Assembly (NCBI GenBank): GCA_019240655.1
Contig: JAFAXX010000070.1
Location: 1-48,672, forward strand
Length of the DNA stretch: 48,672 nucleotides
Source of the DNA: Solirubrobacterales bacterium
Lineage (GTDB): Bacteria; Actinomycetota; Thermoleophilia; Solirubrobacterales; Solirubrobacteraceae
Direction of reading: 5' to 3'
The notes beneath the pieces are model-generated. The model saw nothing but the letters and a program-made list of their open reading frames with translations. It was not told the origin of the DNA and made no database searches. Both the position numbers and the translations under genes were made by a program. Shown piece after piece: positions 42,376 to 48,672 of the stretch. Position 1 is the first letter of the stretch; each line of letters begins with the position of its first letter.

Positions 42376-42744
42376 GTGGCGACCGACACCAAGGCGCTGA
42401 TCGAGACCGCGGTCACCCGCTTCCTGGAGGAGGTGCCGGCGCTCCAGCCGCTGAAGCTCGTGGCCGCGCTCGAGCTGCGCGCCCGCCACGACGTCCAGCT
42501 GTACCGCGTCGAGCTACCCGGTCCGAAGGTGACCCGGGACATCGCCGGCGACGCCCGGGTCACGCTGTCGGTCCAGCGGCCGCTGTTCAACACGCTGGCC
42601 ACCAAGGGCCACGTCCGCGACTGGCGGGAGGCGTTCGCTCGCGGCGAGGCCAAGGCGACCGGCGTCGACCAGGTGCTGAAGCTGATCGTCAACGTGGTCG
42701 AGCGCCAGGAGGAGCGCGCCCGCACGCGCAAGGCGAAGGTTTAG
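42376..42744 (+). CDS. Hypothetical protein downstream of acyl-CoA dehydrogenase
   Basis: 122 residues: LKLVAALELRARHDVQLYRV, RVTLSVQRPLFNTLATKG and HVRDWREAFARGEAKATGVD then QVLKLIVNVVERQEER. The pattern is mixed alpha/beta with a helical, charged C-terminus; a sterol-carrier or small lipid-binding fold is conceivable, but I do not recognise the family. It starts at GTG 42376, 9 bases after the dehydrogenase stop, so it is in the same operon. Its stop overlaps the convergent oligoendopeptidase gene by 4 bases. Confidence 0.7.
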   Translation: MATDTKALIETAVTRFLEEVPALQPLKLVAALELRARHDVQLYRVELPGPKVTRDIAGDARVTLSVQRPLFNTLATKGHVRDWREAFARGEAKATGVDQVLKLIVNVVERQEERARTRKAKV

Positions 42745-44543
42745 CCAGCGAGCGTCTCGGCTTCGGCCAGCTGGCCGTCGATCAGCTGCAGGCCGGCGTC
42801 CCAGAACCCCGGGTCGGCGAGGTCGATGCCGATGATCGCGCCGAGCTCTTCGGGGCTGCGCGAGCCTCCCGCCGCCAGCAGCTCGACGTAGCGGGGCACG
42901 AACGACTCCCCCTCCTCGCGGTAGCGGCCGTAGGCCGAGAGCGCCAGCAGCTGCCCGTAGGCGTACGCGTACACGTAGCCGGGGGTGCTGATGAAGTGCG
43001 GGACGTATGACCACCAGGTCCGGTAGCCCGCGGTGATCTCGACCGAGTCGCCGAACAGCTCTTGCTGGGTCTCCACCCACAGCTCGCAGATCCGCTCCAC
43101 CGACAGTTCGCCCTCGGTGCGCCGCCGGGTGTGCACGAGGTGCTCGAAGCGGTTCATCGCCATCTGCCGGAACACGGTGGCGATCGCGCCGTCGATTCGC
43201 TCGGCGAGCAGGCCGAGGCGCTCCCGGTCGTCGGCGGCCGCCGCCAACAGCCGCTCGAACACGAGCGTCTCGCCGAACACCGAGGCGGTCTCGGCCAGCG
43301 TCAGCGGCGTGGACTGGTGGAAGATCCCGCGCGGCTGGGCCAGCGCCGCGTGCAGCCCGTGGCCGAGCTCGTGGGCCATGGTGAGGACGTCGCGGCGCCG
43401 GGCGGTGAAGTTGAGCAGCACGTAGGGGTGCACGCTCGGCACCGTGTAGCTGCAGAACGCGCCCCCGCGCTTGTTCGGGCGGACGGGAGCGTCGATCCAG
43501 CGCTCGTCGAAGAATTGCTGCACGACGCGGCCGACTTCGGGCGAAAACGCGCGGTAGGTGTCGAGCACGAGCTCGCGCGCCTCGGCGAACGAGAACGCCA
43601 CGTCCTCCGGCAGGACGGGCGCCGAGCGGTCGTAGTCGGCCAGGCGCTCGACGCCGAGCAGCCGAGCCTTCAGCCGGTACCAGCGCTGCGGGATGTCGTA
43701 GCGCCGGCGCACGGCCTCGATCAGCGCCATCACCGACTCGTCGGAGGCCTCGTTGGAGAGGTTGCGGCTGGCCAGCCAGTGCGGATAGGCGCGCAGGCGG
43801 TCCTCGACCGACTTGTCGTACACCAGCGTGTTGTAGATGAACGCGCGGGTGCGCACGCCCGGCTCGAGCGCGCTCGAGACCGCATCCGCGGCGCCGCGCC
43901 GCGCCTCCCGATCGGGGCCCTGGAGACGGCTGAGCGCGACCTCGAGGGAAATCTTCTCGCCGTCGAGGTCGACCCGCAGCGCGGCGACCAGCTCGCCGAA
44001 CAGCCTTCCCCACGCGCTCTGGCTCGAGATCGACTTCTCGGCCAGCAGCTTCTCCTCGGGCTCCGAGAGCAGGTGCGGGCGGTAGCGCCGCGCGCTGCGC
44101 AGATAGTGGCGGCAGAAGTCGAGGCGGTCGTCCCGCAGCAGTGCCTCTGCGTCGTCGTCCGCGAGTTCCGCCCACTCGAGCTCGAAGAACAGCAGCTTGG
44201 TCTCGATCTCGGTGGCGCGCTCCTGAACCCGCTGCAGCAGTGCGCCGCGCTCCGGGTCGCCGGTGTCGGTGGAGAAGCGAAGCGCCGCGAACGAGCCCGC
44301 CCGCCCGACGAGGTCGTTGATGCGCTCGAGCTCGTGCATGGCGGTGGCCAGCCCGTCGGCGTCGAGCTCGGCGACCCGGCCCGCGTTGGCGCCCGACACA
44401 TGGTCGGCCAGCCCCGCCGCATCGCTCAGGAGACGGTCGACCGAGCCGTCCCCGTCCCCATCGGCCTCCGCGACGAGGGGAGCGAGGTCCCACTCGGTGG
44501 CCAGGAGCTCAGGGTCCTCGAGGAGCTCGGCGACGGTGGACAC
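42741..44543 (-). CDS. pepF: Oligoendopeptidase F, M3 family
   Basis: A 600-residue zinc metallopeptidase. It has the HExxH motif in VLTMAHELGHGLHAALAQ (about residue 388), followed by PLTLAETASVFGETLVFERL, which gives the third ligand Glu. The C-terminal QELFGDSVEITAGYRTWWSY and FISTPGYVYAYAYGQLLALS are typical of PepF. It cleaves short peptides in the cytoplasm. It is convergent with the acyl-CoA dehydrogenase operon and followed, in its own direction of transcription from the right, by no coupled gene. Confidence 0.93.
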   Translation of the reverse strand: MSTVAELLEDPELLATEWDLAPLVAEADGDGDGSVDRLLSDAAGLADHVSGANAGRVAELDADGLATAMHELERINDLVGRAGSFAALRFSTDTGDPERGALLQRVQERATEIETKLLFFELEWAELADDDAEALLRDDRLDFCRHYLRSARRYRPHLLSEPEEKLLAEKSISSQSAWGRLFGELVAALRVDLDGEKISLEVALSRLQGPDREARRGAADAVSSALEPGVRTRAFIYNTLVYDKSVEDRLRAYPHWLASRNLSNEASDESVMALIEAVRRRYDIPQRWYRLKARLLGVERLADYDRSAPVLPEDVAFSFAEARELVLDTYRAFSPEVGRVVQQFFDERWIDAPVRPNKRGGAFCSYTVPSVHPYVLLNFTARRRDVLTMAHELGHGLHAALAQPRGIFHQSTPLTLAETASVFGETLVFERLLAAAADDRERLGLLAERIDGAIATVFRQMAMNRFEHLVHTRRRTEGELSVERICELWVETQQELFGDSVEITAGYRTWWSYVPHFISTPGYVYAYAYGQLLALSAYGRYREEGESFVPRYVELLAAGGSRSPEELGAIIGIDLADPGFWDAGLQLIDGQLAEAETLAG

Positions 44544-44561
44544 GACTGCCAGAGTAGCCGC

Positions 44562-46628
44562 TCACCGGCAGCCGGATGCCTTCAAGCGGCCCCGCAGCAC
44601 GAACACGCGGACCGGCTGCCCGGTCACCCAGCGGGTGAACAGTAGGTGCGCCGCCGGGTCGGAGAGCGTCCATCCTCCCTCCGGCGCGGGCTGCAGCTGC
44701 GCCGGGCGCCAGTAGTCGCGCCCCGGGGTGGTGACGAGGTAGCGAAACCGGCCGCGGTTGACCGCGCGCCGCCACGCCGGACAGCTCGCGATCGGGGTGA
44801 ACGAGCCGTGCGGGCCATGGTCGGCGACGTACCGGACCTGATTGCTCAGGTCGAGGCCGAAGAGCGGGTACGAGAAGAACTCGCCGTAGGTTCCGACGAC
44901 GCCGACCCGGGCCCCGTGGACACGGCGAAAGTAAGCCCACACGCCGGACAGGTGAGAGACGCTCGGCCGGAATGTGTAGCGGCTGCGGAGATAGCGGCCC
45001 TGGACCGGGTAACCGAAGAGCACGAGCGCCGCCGCGGCGGCCGCGAGGACGAGCGCGGCCGTCCCGCGGCGCCCGTGCCGGTGAAGCCAGGCCAGGAGCA
45101 CGCCGCCGGTGAGGACGAGCACGCCGAGCGCCACCGCGGCGGCGGCGTGGCGCCCCGGCCACAGCGCCGGCTCGGCCACCGTGGCGAGCAGCACCGCCGC
45201 GAGCAGCGCGCCGAGCCCGGTCTGCCATCGCGGGCGATCGTCGAACGCCGGGGCGAGCGGCAGCAGCGCCAGGGCGAGCGCGAGTGGGGGTGCGGCGAAG
45301 CGCAGGTTGAAGGCGAAGCCGACCGGGTCACCGGCCGGGCCCATGGCGCTGTTCGGGGTCACCACGTAGGCGGCGAGGCCGGCCAGGGCAACGACAGCGA
45401 GCATGCGCAGACGGGCGCTCGCGCCGGGGCCGAGGCAGAGCAGCGCGCCGATCACCGCGAGCGTCGCGACTGCCCACCACCAGCGCCCCAGCTGGGAGGC
45501 CATTCCCGAGACGAAGAAGTGCGACCAGAAGCGGGAGTCGGTCAGGTAATGGGCGATGGCAAACGTGTTGTGCTGCTGAAGCGGCGGCGCCGGCGTCGGC
45601 AGCACACCGAAGCTGCTCCACGGCAACGGGTTGCCGATCGCGATCAGGTTGCGCAGGTACCAGAAGCCGCCGGCCAGGGCGAGCGGGACCAGCCAGTGGA
45701 CGGCGGTGGCCCTCCTGGCCCCCCGCGGCGCGCACACCAGCACGCCCACGGTGAGCAGGAACACCGGCGCGAGCAGGCTCAGCTTGATCTCGATCGCGAG
45801 CCCGGCCGCCACCGCGGCCAGCACCAGCGTCCAGCCGGTGGCCGGGTCGTCGATCAACAGGGCCGCGCTCGCCAGCAGCAGGAACACCCCGAGGATGTCG
45901 TCGTCCGCGCTGCCCGGCTGGGAGAAGTACATCATCGGCGTGGCCAGCACGAGCGCGACGCCGAGCACGGCCAGGCCTCCGCGGCCCCGGGGTCGCCCGA
46001 TGCACCACGCCGCGAGCAGCGCGCCGGCGAGCCAGATCAGGTTGAGCGCCGGCGACAGCGTGTCGCGCCCGAGCAGCACGATGCCGAGCCCGTGCAGCAG
46101 CTCCCCGGTGGCCGGATAGAACGCGAGCAGGAACTCGAGGTCGAAGTGCAGCGAGGTGATCCGTGCGCTCTGCGCGAAGCTCGCCGCCCACGGCAGGTGG
46201 TACCAGAGCGAGTCGAACGTCCGGATGCCGTAGCCGTAGGCGTCGATGGTGGGAACCGCCCACTCGGCCGCGATCACGGCCCCGGCACCCAGGGCGAAAC
46301 CGAGCGCGCCGCCGCGCAGCGGCGGGCGCGCCCTCACCCCACCCCCCAGCGGCAGCCCGGTCCAAGCCGTCACCGCGCCGGCGGCGAGAACGCCCGCGAG
46401 GACGACCGGGACGAGGCGAAACAGCCCGAGCGTGCCGAGGATCTGCAGGATGGCGACCAGCAGGGCGAGGCCGATCAGGAGCTCCGAGAGCCGCGCGAGC
46501 GCGCCGGTGTGCTCGGGCAGGAGGCGGCGGCGCAGGCCGGCGGCGGCGAGGCCGAGCGAGCCAATCAGGACGGCCAGCGCCACCACGCCGAGCACATAGC
46601 GGGCGATGGTTACATTGACCGACGCCAT
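44562..46628 (-). CDS. Polytopic membrane protein, GT-C glycosyltransferase-like
   Basis: About 688 residues with roughly 13 hydrophobic segments and a soluble C-terminal part. The loop after the third or fourth helix reads YGIRTFDSLWYHLPWAASFA, with an acidic residue as in the catalytic first loop of GT-C enzymes. Later loops are LHFDLEFLLAFYPATGELLH and YFSQPGSADDDILGVF. It probably transfers a sugar from a polyprenyl phosphate outside the membrane, but this is not certain. Start ATG 46628 overlaps the ATG of the divergent lipoprotein gene by two bases; in-frame codons further upstream read as noise. Confidence 0.72.
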   Translation of the reverse strand: MASVNVTIARYVLGVVALAVLIGSLGLAAAGLRRRLLPEHTGALARLSELLIGLALLVAILQILGTLGLFRLVPVVLAGVLAAGAVTAWTGLPLGGGVRARPPLRGGALGFALGAGAVIAAEWAVPTIDAYGYGIRTFDSLWYHLPWAASFAQSARITSLHFDLEFLLAFYPATGELLHGLGIVLLGRDTLSPALNLIWLAGALLAAWCIGRPRGRGGLAVLGVALVLATPMMYFSQPGSADDDILGVFLLLASAALLIDDPATGWTLVLAAVAAGLAIEIKLSLLAPVFLLTVGVLVCAPRGARRATAVHWLVPLALAGGFWYLRNLIAIGNPLPWSSFGVLPTPAPPLQQHNTFAIAHYLTDSRFWSHFFVSGMASQLGRWWWAVATLAVIGALLCLGPGASARLRMLAVVALAGLAAYVVTPNSAMGPAGDPVGFAFNLRFAAPPLALALALLPLAPAFDDRPRWQTGLGALLAAVLLATVAEPALWPGRHAAAAVALGVLVLTGGVLLAWLHRHGRRGTAALVLAAAAAALVLFGYPVQGRYLRSRYTFRPSVSHLSGVWAYFRRVHGARVGVVGTYGEFFSYPLFGLDLSNQVRYVADHGPHGSFTPIASCPAWRRAVNRGRFRYLVTTPGRDYWRPAQLQPAPEGGWTLSDPAAHLLFTRWVTGQPVRVFVLRGRLKASGCR

Positions 46629-47091
46629 GCGAGCTCGAAGACTAGGTGTTGTGGCCCTGGTGGCCGTGGCCGCCGGGTGCGGCTCCTCCGCCGCGCCCGG
46701 CGTGCCCGACGTCGCGAAGCTGCCGCTGGTCGACGGGGCGGCGGTGGTCGCCCGCGCCCAGCAGTGCGACAAGGGCGCGGGCGCGTACTGCGCGGTGCAG
46801 CTGGTGGTCGTCGACCACCGCTTTCGCAGCTCGCTCGACCTGATGAAGAGCGAGCGCGTGATGCTCCAGGGACTCGGCTGGAGCATCACCGACGGCGACA
46901 CCGGCAACGAGCACGCTGCCGACTCGCCCGGCCACCGGCTGCGGGTCACCTACGCGACCGCCGACGGCGACCTCCGCGGGATCGTGCTCGGCTGGATCGT
47001 GCGCGCCCGCCCGATCACCCTGGCGCTCTCACGCGCGATGTTCGCGCGCTCGCCGGCGATCTCGATGATGCTCGAGCACGGCTCAGGCTGA
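46627..47091 (+). CDS. Small lipoprotein, hypothetical
   Basis: 154 residues. The signal peptide MRARRLGVVALVAVAAGC ends in a lipobox with Cys18. The mature part, VDGAAVVARAQQCDKGAGAY then CAVQLVVVDHRFRSSLDLMK, EHAADSPGHRLRVTYATADG, looks like a small alpha/beta domain, with two Cys that may form a disulfide. No known family recognised. Its start codon shares two bases with the divergent membrane protein's start, and its stop overlaps the convergent RNase D gene by 9 bases. ATG 46606 is in frame but would lie inside the other gene. Confidence 0.68.
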   Translation: MRARRLGVVALVAVAAGCGSSAAPGVPDVAKLPLVDGAAVVARAQQCDKGAGAYCAVQLVVVDHRFRSSLDLMKSERVMLQGLGWSITDGDTGNEHAADSPGHRLRVTYATADGDLRGIVLGWIVRARPITLALSRAMFARSPAISMMLEHGSG

Positions 47092-48267
47092 GAGCGGGTG
47101 GCTCAGCTTCAGGCGCCGGTCCGGCCCGACGCCGATCGCGCTGCGTCCGCGCAACAGGTCCCGCAGGTCGGCCCCGACCAGGTGCTCGCGCCAGCCGTTC
47201 AGCGTGCGCACGTCCGCCTCCGCCTCGCCCCGCCGCGCCGCGGCCACGATCAGCTCGAGCTCGGTGCGTGAGGAGATCAGCTCATAGGCCAGCCCCGCCT
47301 CGAGGGCCCGCGCGCGCAGCAGCGCCTCGGCCAGCACGACGAGCGGCGCGTCGCCCGGGTCCGAGCGTCCCCGGCCCTCCTCGCGGGGGATCGGCGGCGC
47401 CTCGAGCCCGCGGACGATCGCCTCCAGGATGGCGCCCCCCCGACGCCGGATCGTCGACGCGTGGATCCCGCGGATCGGCTCGAGGGCGTCGAGGTTGGAC
47501 GGCTGGCGCTTGGCGAGCTCGACCAGGGGCGGATCGTTCAGCACCGAGCCGACCGGGCGGTCCTCGGCGGCGGCGGTGCGCTCGCGCCAGGCGGCCAGCT
47601 CGCGCGCCACCGCGCGCGAGCGTCCGTCGAGCTGGTTGACTCGCGGCAGTCGCTCCCAGGCGGAATCGGGGTCACGCTCATCGGTGGCCGACTCGAGCCG
47701 GCGGCACTCTTCGCGCGCCCACTCGAGCCGCCCGGTCGCGCGCAGCCGGCGCTGGAGCTCGTCGGCCAGCTCGAGCAGGTGGGCGACGTCCTCGGCCGCG
47801 TAGGCGAGCTGCTCGCGGGTGAGCGGCCGGACGTCCCAGCGCGTGTAGCTGGCGGTCTTGCCGACGCGACGGGAGAGGATCGCGCCGAGCAGGTTGCCGT
47901 AGCCGGCCTGGGCACTCGCGCCGGCGAACCCCGCGGCGATCTGGGTGTCGAAGATATTGGTGATCTCGGTCGCCCACACCCGGCGGAGGATCGCCACGTC
48001 CTGGCGGCCGGCGTGGAGCACGACCTCGACCGCCGGGTCGGCCAGCAGCTCGGCCAGCGGCCCGACGCCGGCACCGGCGAGGGCGTCGATGATCAGGATG
48101 CGAGGACCGTGGTCGCCGGGCTCGTCGACCGCGATCTGGATCACGCACAGCTGGGCCCGGTAGCGCCCCTCGGACATGAACTCGGTGTCGATGCCGAGCC
48201 GGCCGCCGGCACGGGCGGTCTCCGCCGCCTCGGCAATCTCCGCGTCGGTGGCCAGCTGCCGGCTCAT
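47083..48267 (-). CDS. rnd: Ribonuclease D-like 3'-5' exonuclease
   Basis: A 394-residue DEDDy nuclease. Exo I LGIDTEFMSEG (Asp, Glu), Exo II VLHAGRQDVAIL and NIFDTQIAAGFAG, Exo III YAAEDVAHLLELA. HRDC domains follow (LPRVNQLDGRSRAVARELAA and LAKRQPSNLDALEPIRGIHA). It trims 3' ends of tRNA and other small RNAs. Met 48267 (MSRQLATDAEI) is chosen; residues before it are noise. It is divergent from the Rrf2 regulator by about 30 bases. Confidence 0.92.
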   Translation of the reverse strand: MSRQLATDAEIAEAAETARAGGRLGIDTEFMSEGRYRAQLCVIQIAVDEPGDHGPRILIIDALAGAGVGPLAELLADPAVEVVLHAGRQDVAILRRVWATEITNIFDTQIAAGFAGASAQAGYGNLLGAILSRRVGKTASYTRWDVRPLTREQLAYAAEDVAHLLELADELQRRLRATGRLEWAREECRRLESATDERDPDSAWERLPRVNQLDGRSRAVARELAAWRERTAAAEDRPVGSVLNDPPLVELAKRQPSNLDALEPIRGIHASTIRRRGGAILEAIVRGLEAPPIPREEGRGRSDPGDAPLVVLAEALLRARALEAGLAYELISSRTELELIVAAARRGEAEADVRTLNGWREHLVGADLRDLLRGRSAIGVGPDRRLKLSHPLSA

Positions 48268-48289
48268 CCTGGTAAACCTAGCGCGCTGG

Positions 48290-48295
48290 TAGGAT
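48290..48295 (+). promoter_or_regulatory. Candidate -10 element for the Rrf2 gene
   Basis: TAGGAT lies directly before ATG 48296 and nine bases before ATG 48305, a spacing that would give a leaderless transcript starting at or near 48305. The palindrome AGCGCGCT lies about 10 bases upstream. No clear -35. Confidence 0.35.
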
Positions 48296-48672
48296 ATGAG
48301 CTCGATGATCTTCTCCTCGAAGGCCGAGTACGGCGTGCGGCTGATGGTCGAGCTCGGCCGCCAATCGCCCGAGCAGCCAACCAGCCTCAAGGCGATCGCC
48401 GACGCCGAGGGATTGCCGCTGGCCTACCTCGAGCAGGTCGTGGCGCGGCTGCGCAAGGCCGGGCTCGTGATGAGCGCGCGCGGCGCCCACGGCGGCTACT
48501 GGCTCGCGCGCGGGGCCGAGGAGATCACGATGGACGAAGTGGTGCAGGCGCTCGAGGGATCGATCTCGCCGATGGAGTGCTTCGTGCACGATCACACCGA
48601 GCGCGTGCTTTGCTCCCACGAGCCCGACGCCGGCCGTGGCTGCGCGACCAAGCTCCTGTGGATGAGGGTGCA
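48296..48672 (+). CDS. Rrf2-family transcriptional regulator, N-terminal part
   Basis: The frame is open to the right edge (125 codons) and has no stop, so the gene is partial. It reads MIFSSKAEYGVRLMVELGRQ, SLKAIADAEGLPLAYLEQVV (helix-turn-helix), GLVMSARGAHGGYWLARGAE (wing) and ITMDEVVQALEG. The C-terminal half has three cysteines (MECF, VLCS, GRGC) in the place where IscR/NsrR/RirA-type members bind an iron-sulfur cluster. It is likely a redox- or iron-sensing repressor. In actinobacteria such genes often precede suf genes, which would lie outside the window. Start 48296 or 48305. Confidence 0.88.
   Translation, partial: MSSMIFSSKAEYGVRLMVELGRQSPEQPTSLKAIADAEGLPLAYLEQVVARLRKAGLVMSARGAHGGYWLARGAEEITMDEVVQALEGSISPMECFVHDHTERVLCSHEPDAGRGCATKLLWMRV

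Noticed and set aside
44646-47639. A 997-codon plus-strand frame
   Set aside because: It is antisense to the GT-C-like gene, out of frame with the lipoprotein gene, and antisense to RNase D; the product is compositionally biased and motif-free.

Overview
The window is about 48.7 kb of very GC-rich, densely coded chromosomal DNA. It most likely comes from an actinobacterium, plausibly a Thermoleophilia/Solirubrobacterales-type soil organism. This rests on several things seen here: GTG and TTG starts are common; two LexA-type boxes have the actinobacterial form CGAAC-N4-GTTCG; imuB is followed by a DUF6504-like gene and dnaE2; there is a large LuxR-type ATPase regulator; and the operator before araB is of LacI/GalR type. 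The taxon is an inference. I see no rRNA, tRNA, CRISPR array, transposase or phage gene.

Layout. 1-6.8 kb: the start of an SDR gene faces a large LuxR-type ATPase regulator; then a tiny gene translationally coupled to an MMPL transporter, a glutaredoxin, and a lipoprotein with an M15-like peptidase domain. 6.9-10.8 kb: an L-arabinose operon (araB, araD, sugar porter) with an operator at its 5' end and no araA. 10.8-17.1 kb: threonine aldolase-like enzyme, GNAT, small membrane proteins, UbiA-like and UbiE-like genes, and a RecD2 helicase. 17.4-21.9 kb: a polysaccharide deacetylase, a DegT aminotransferase, and a 903-residue fusion of epimerase, glycosyltransferase, membrane segment and degenerate deacetylase. 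I think this is an undescribed envelope-glycoconjugate pathway. 22-30.4 kb: an SDR gene, then an SOS mutagenesis region with imuB, a DUF6504-like gene, an aldo/keto reductase, a GFA protein, a coiled-coil protein and dnaE2; imuB and dnaE2 each have a LexA box touching or covering the start codon. 30.5-36.7 kb: cytochrome c, a small membrane protein, a carboxymuconolactone decarboxylase-like protein with an HxlR regulator, glutamine synthetase, a YyaL-type protein and RidA. 36.7-48.7 kb: a truncated threonine dehydratase, a class I glutamine amidotransferase-like hydrolase, an acyl-CoA synthetase, a DUF427 protein, an acyl-CoA dehydrogenase, oligoendopeptidase F, a GT-C-like membrane protein, a lipoprotein, RNase D, and the start of an Rrf2 regulator.

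The most unusual sequence-level pattern is a set of degenerate tandem repeats at gene ends. Three successive plus-strand genes (aldo/keto reductase, dnaE2, cytochrome c) have their last codons and stop region duplicated two to four times into the following intergenic DNA. A fourth repeat begins two bases after the stop of the minus-strand gene at 16740. These repeats, the three-domain fusion protein and the operator/start overlaps in the SOS genes are the points I would check first.
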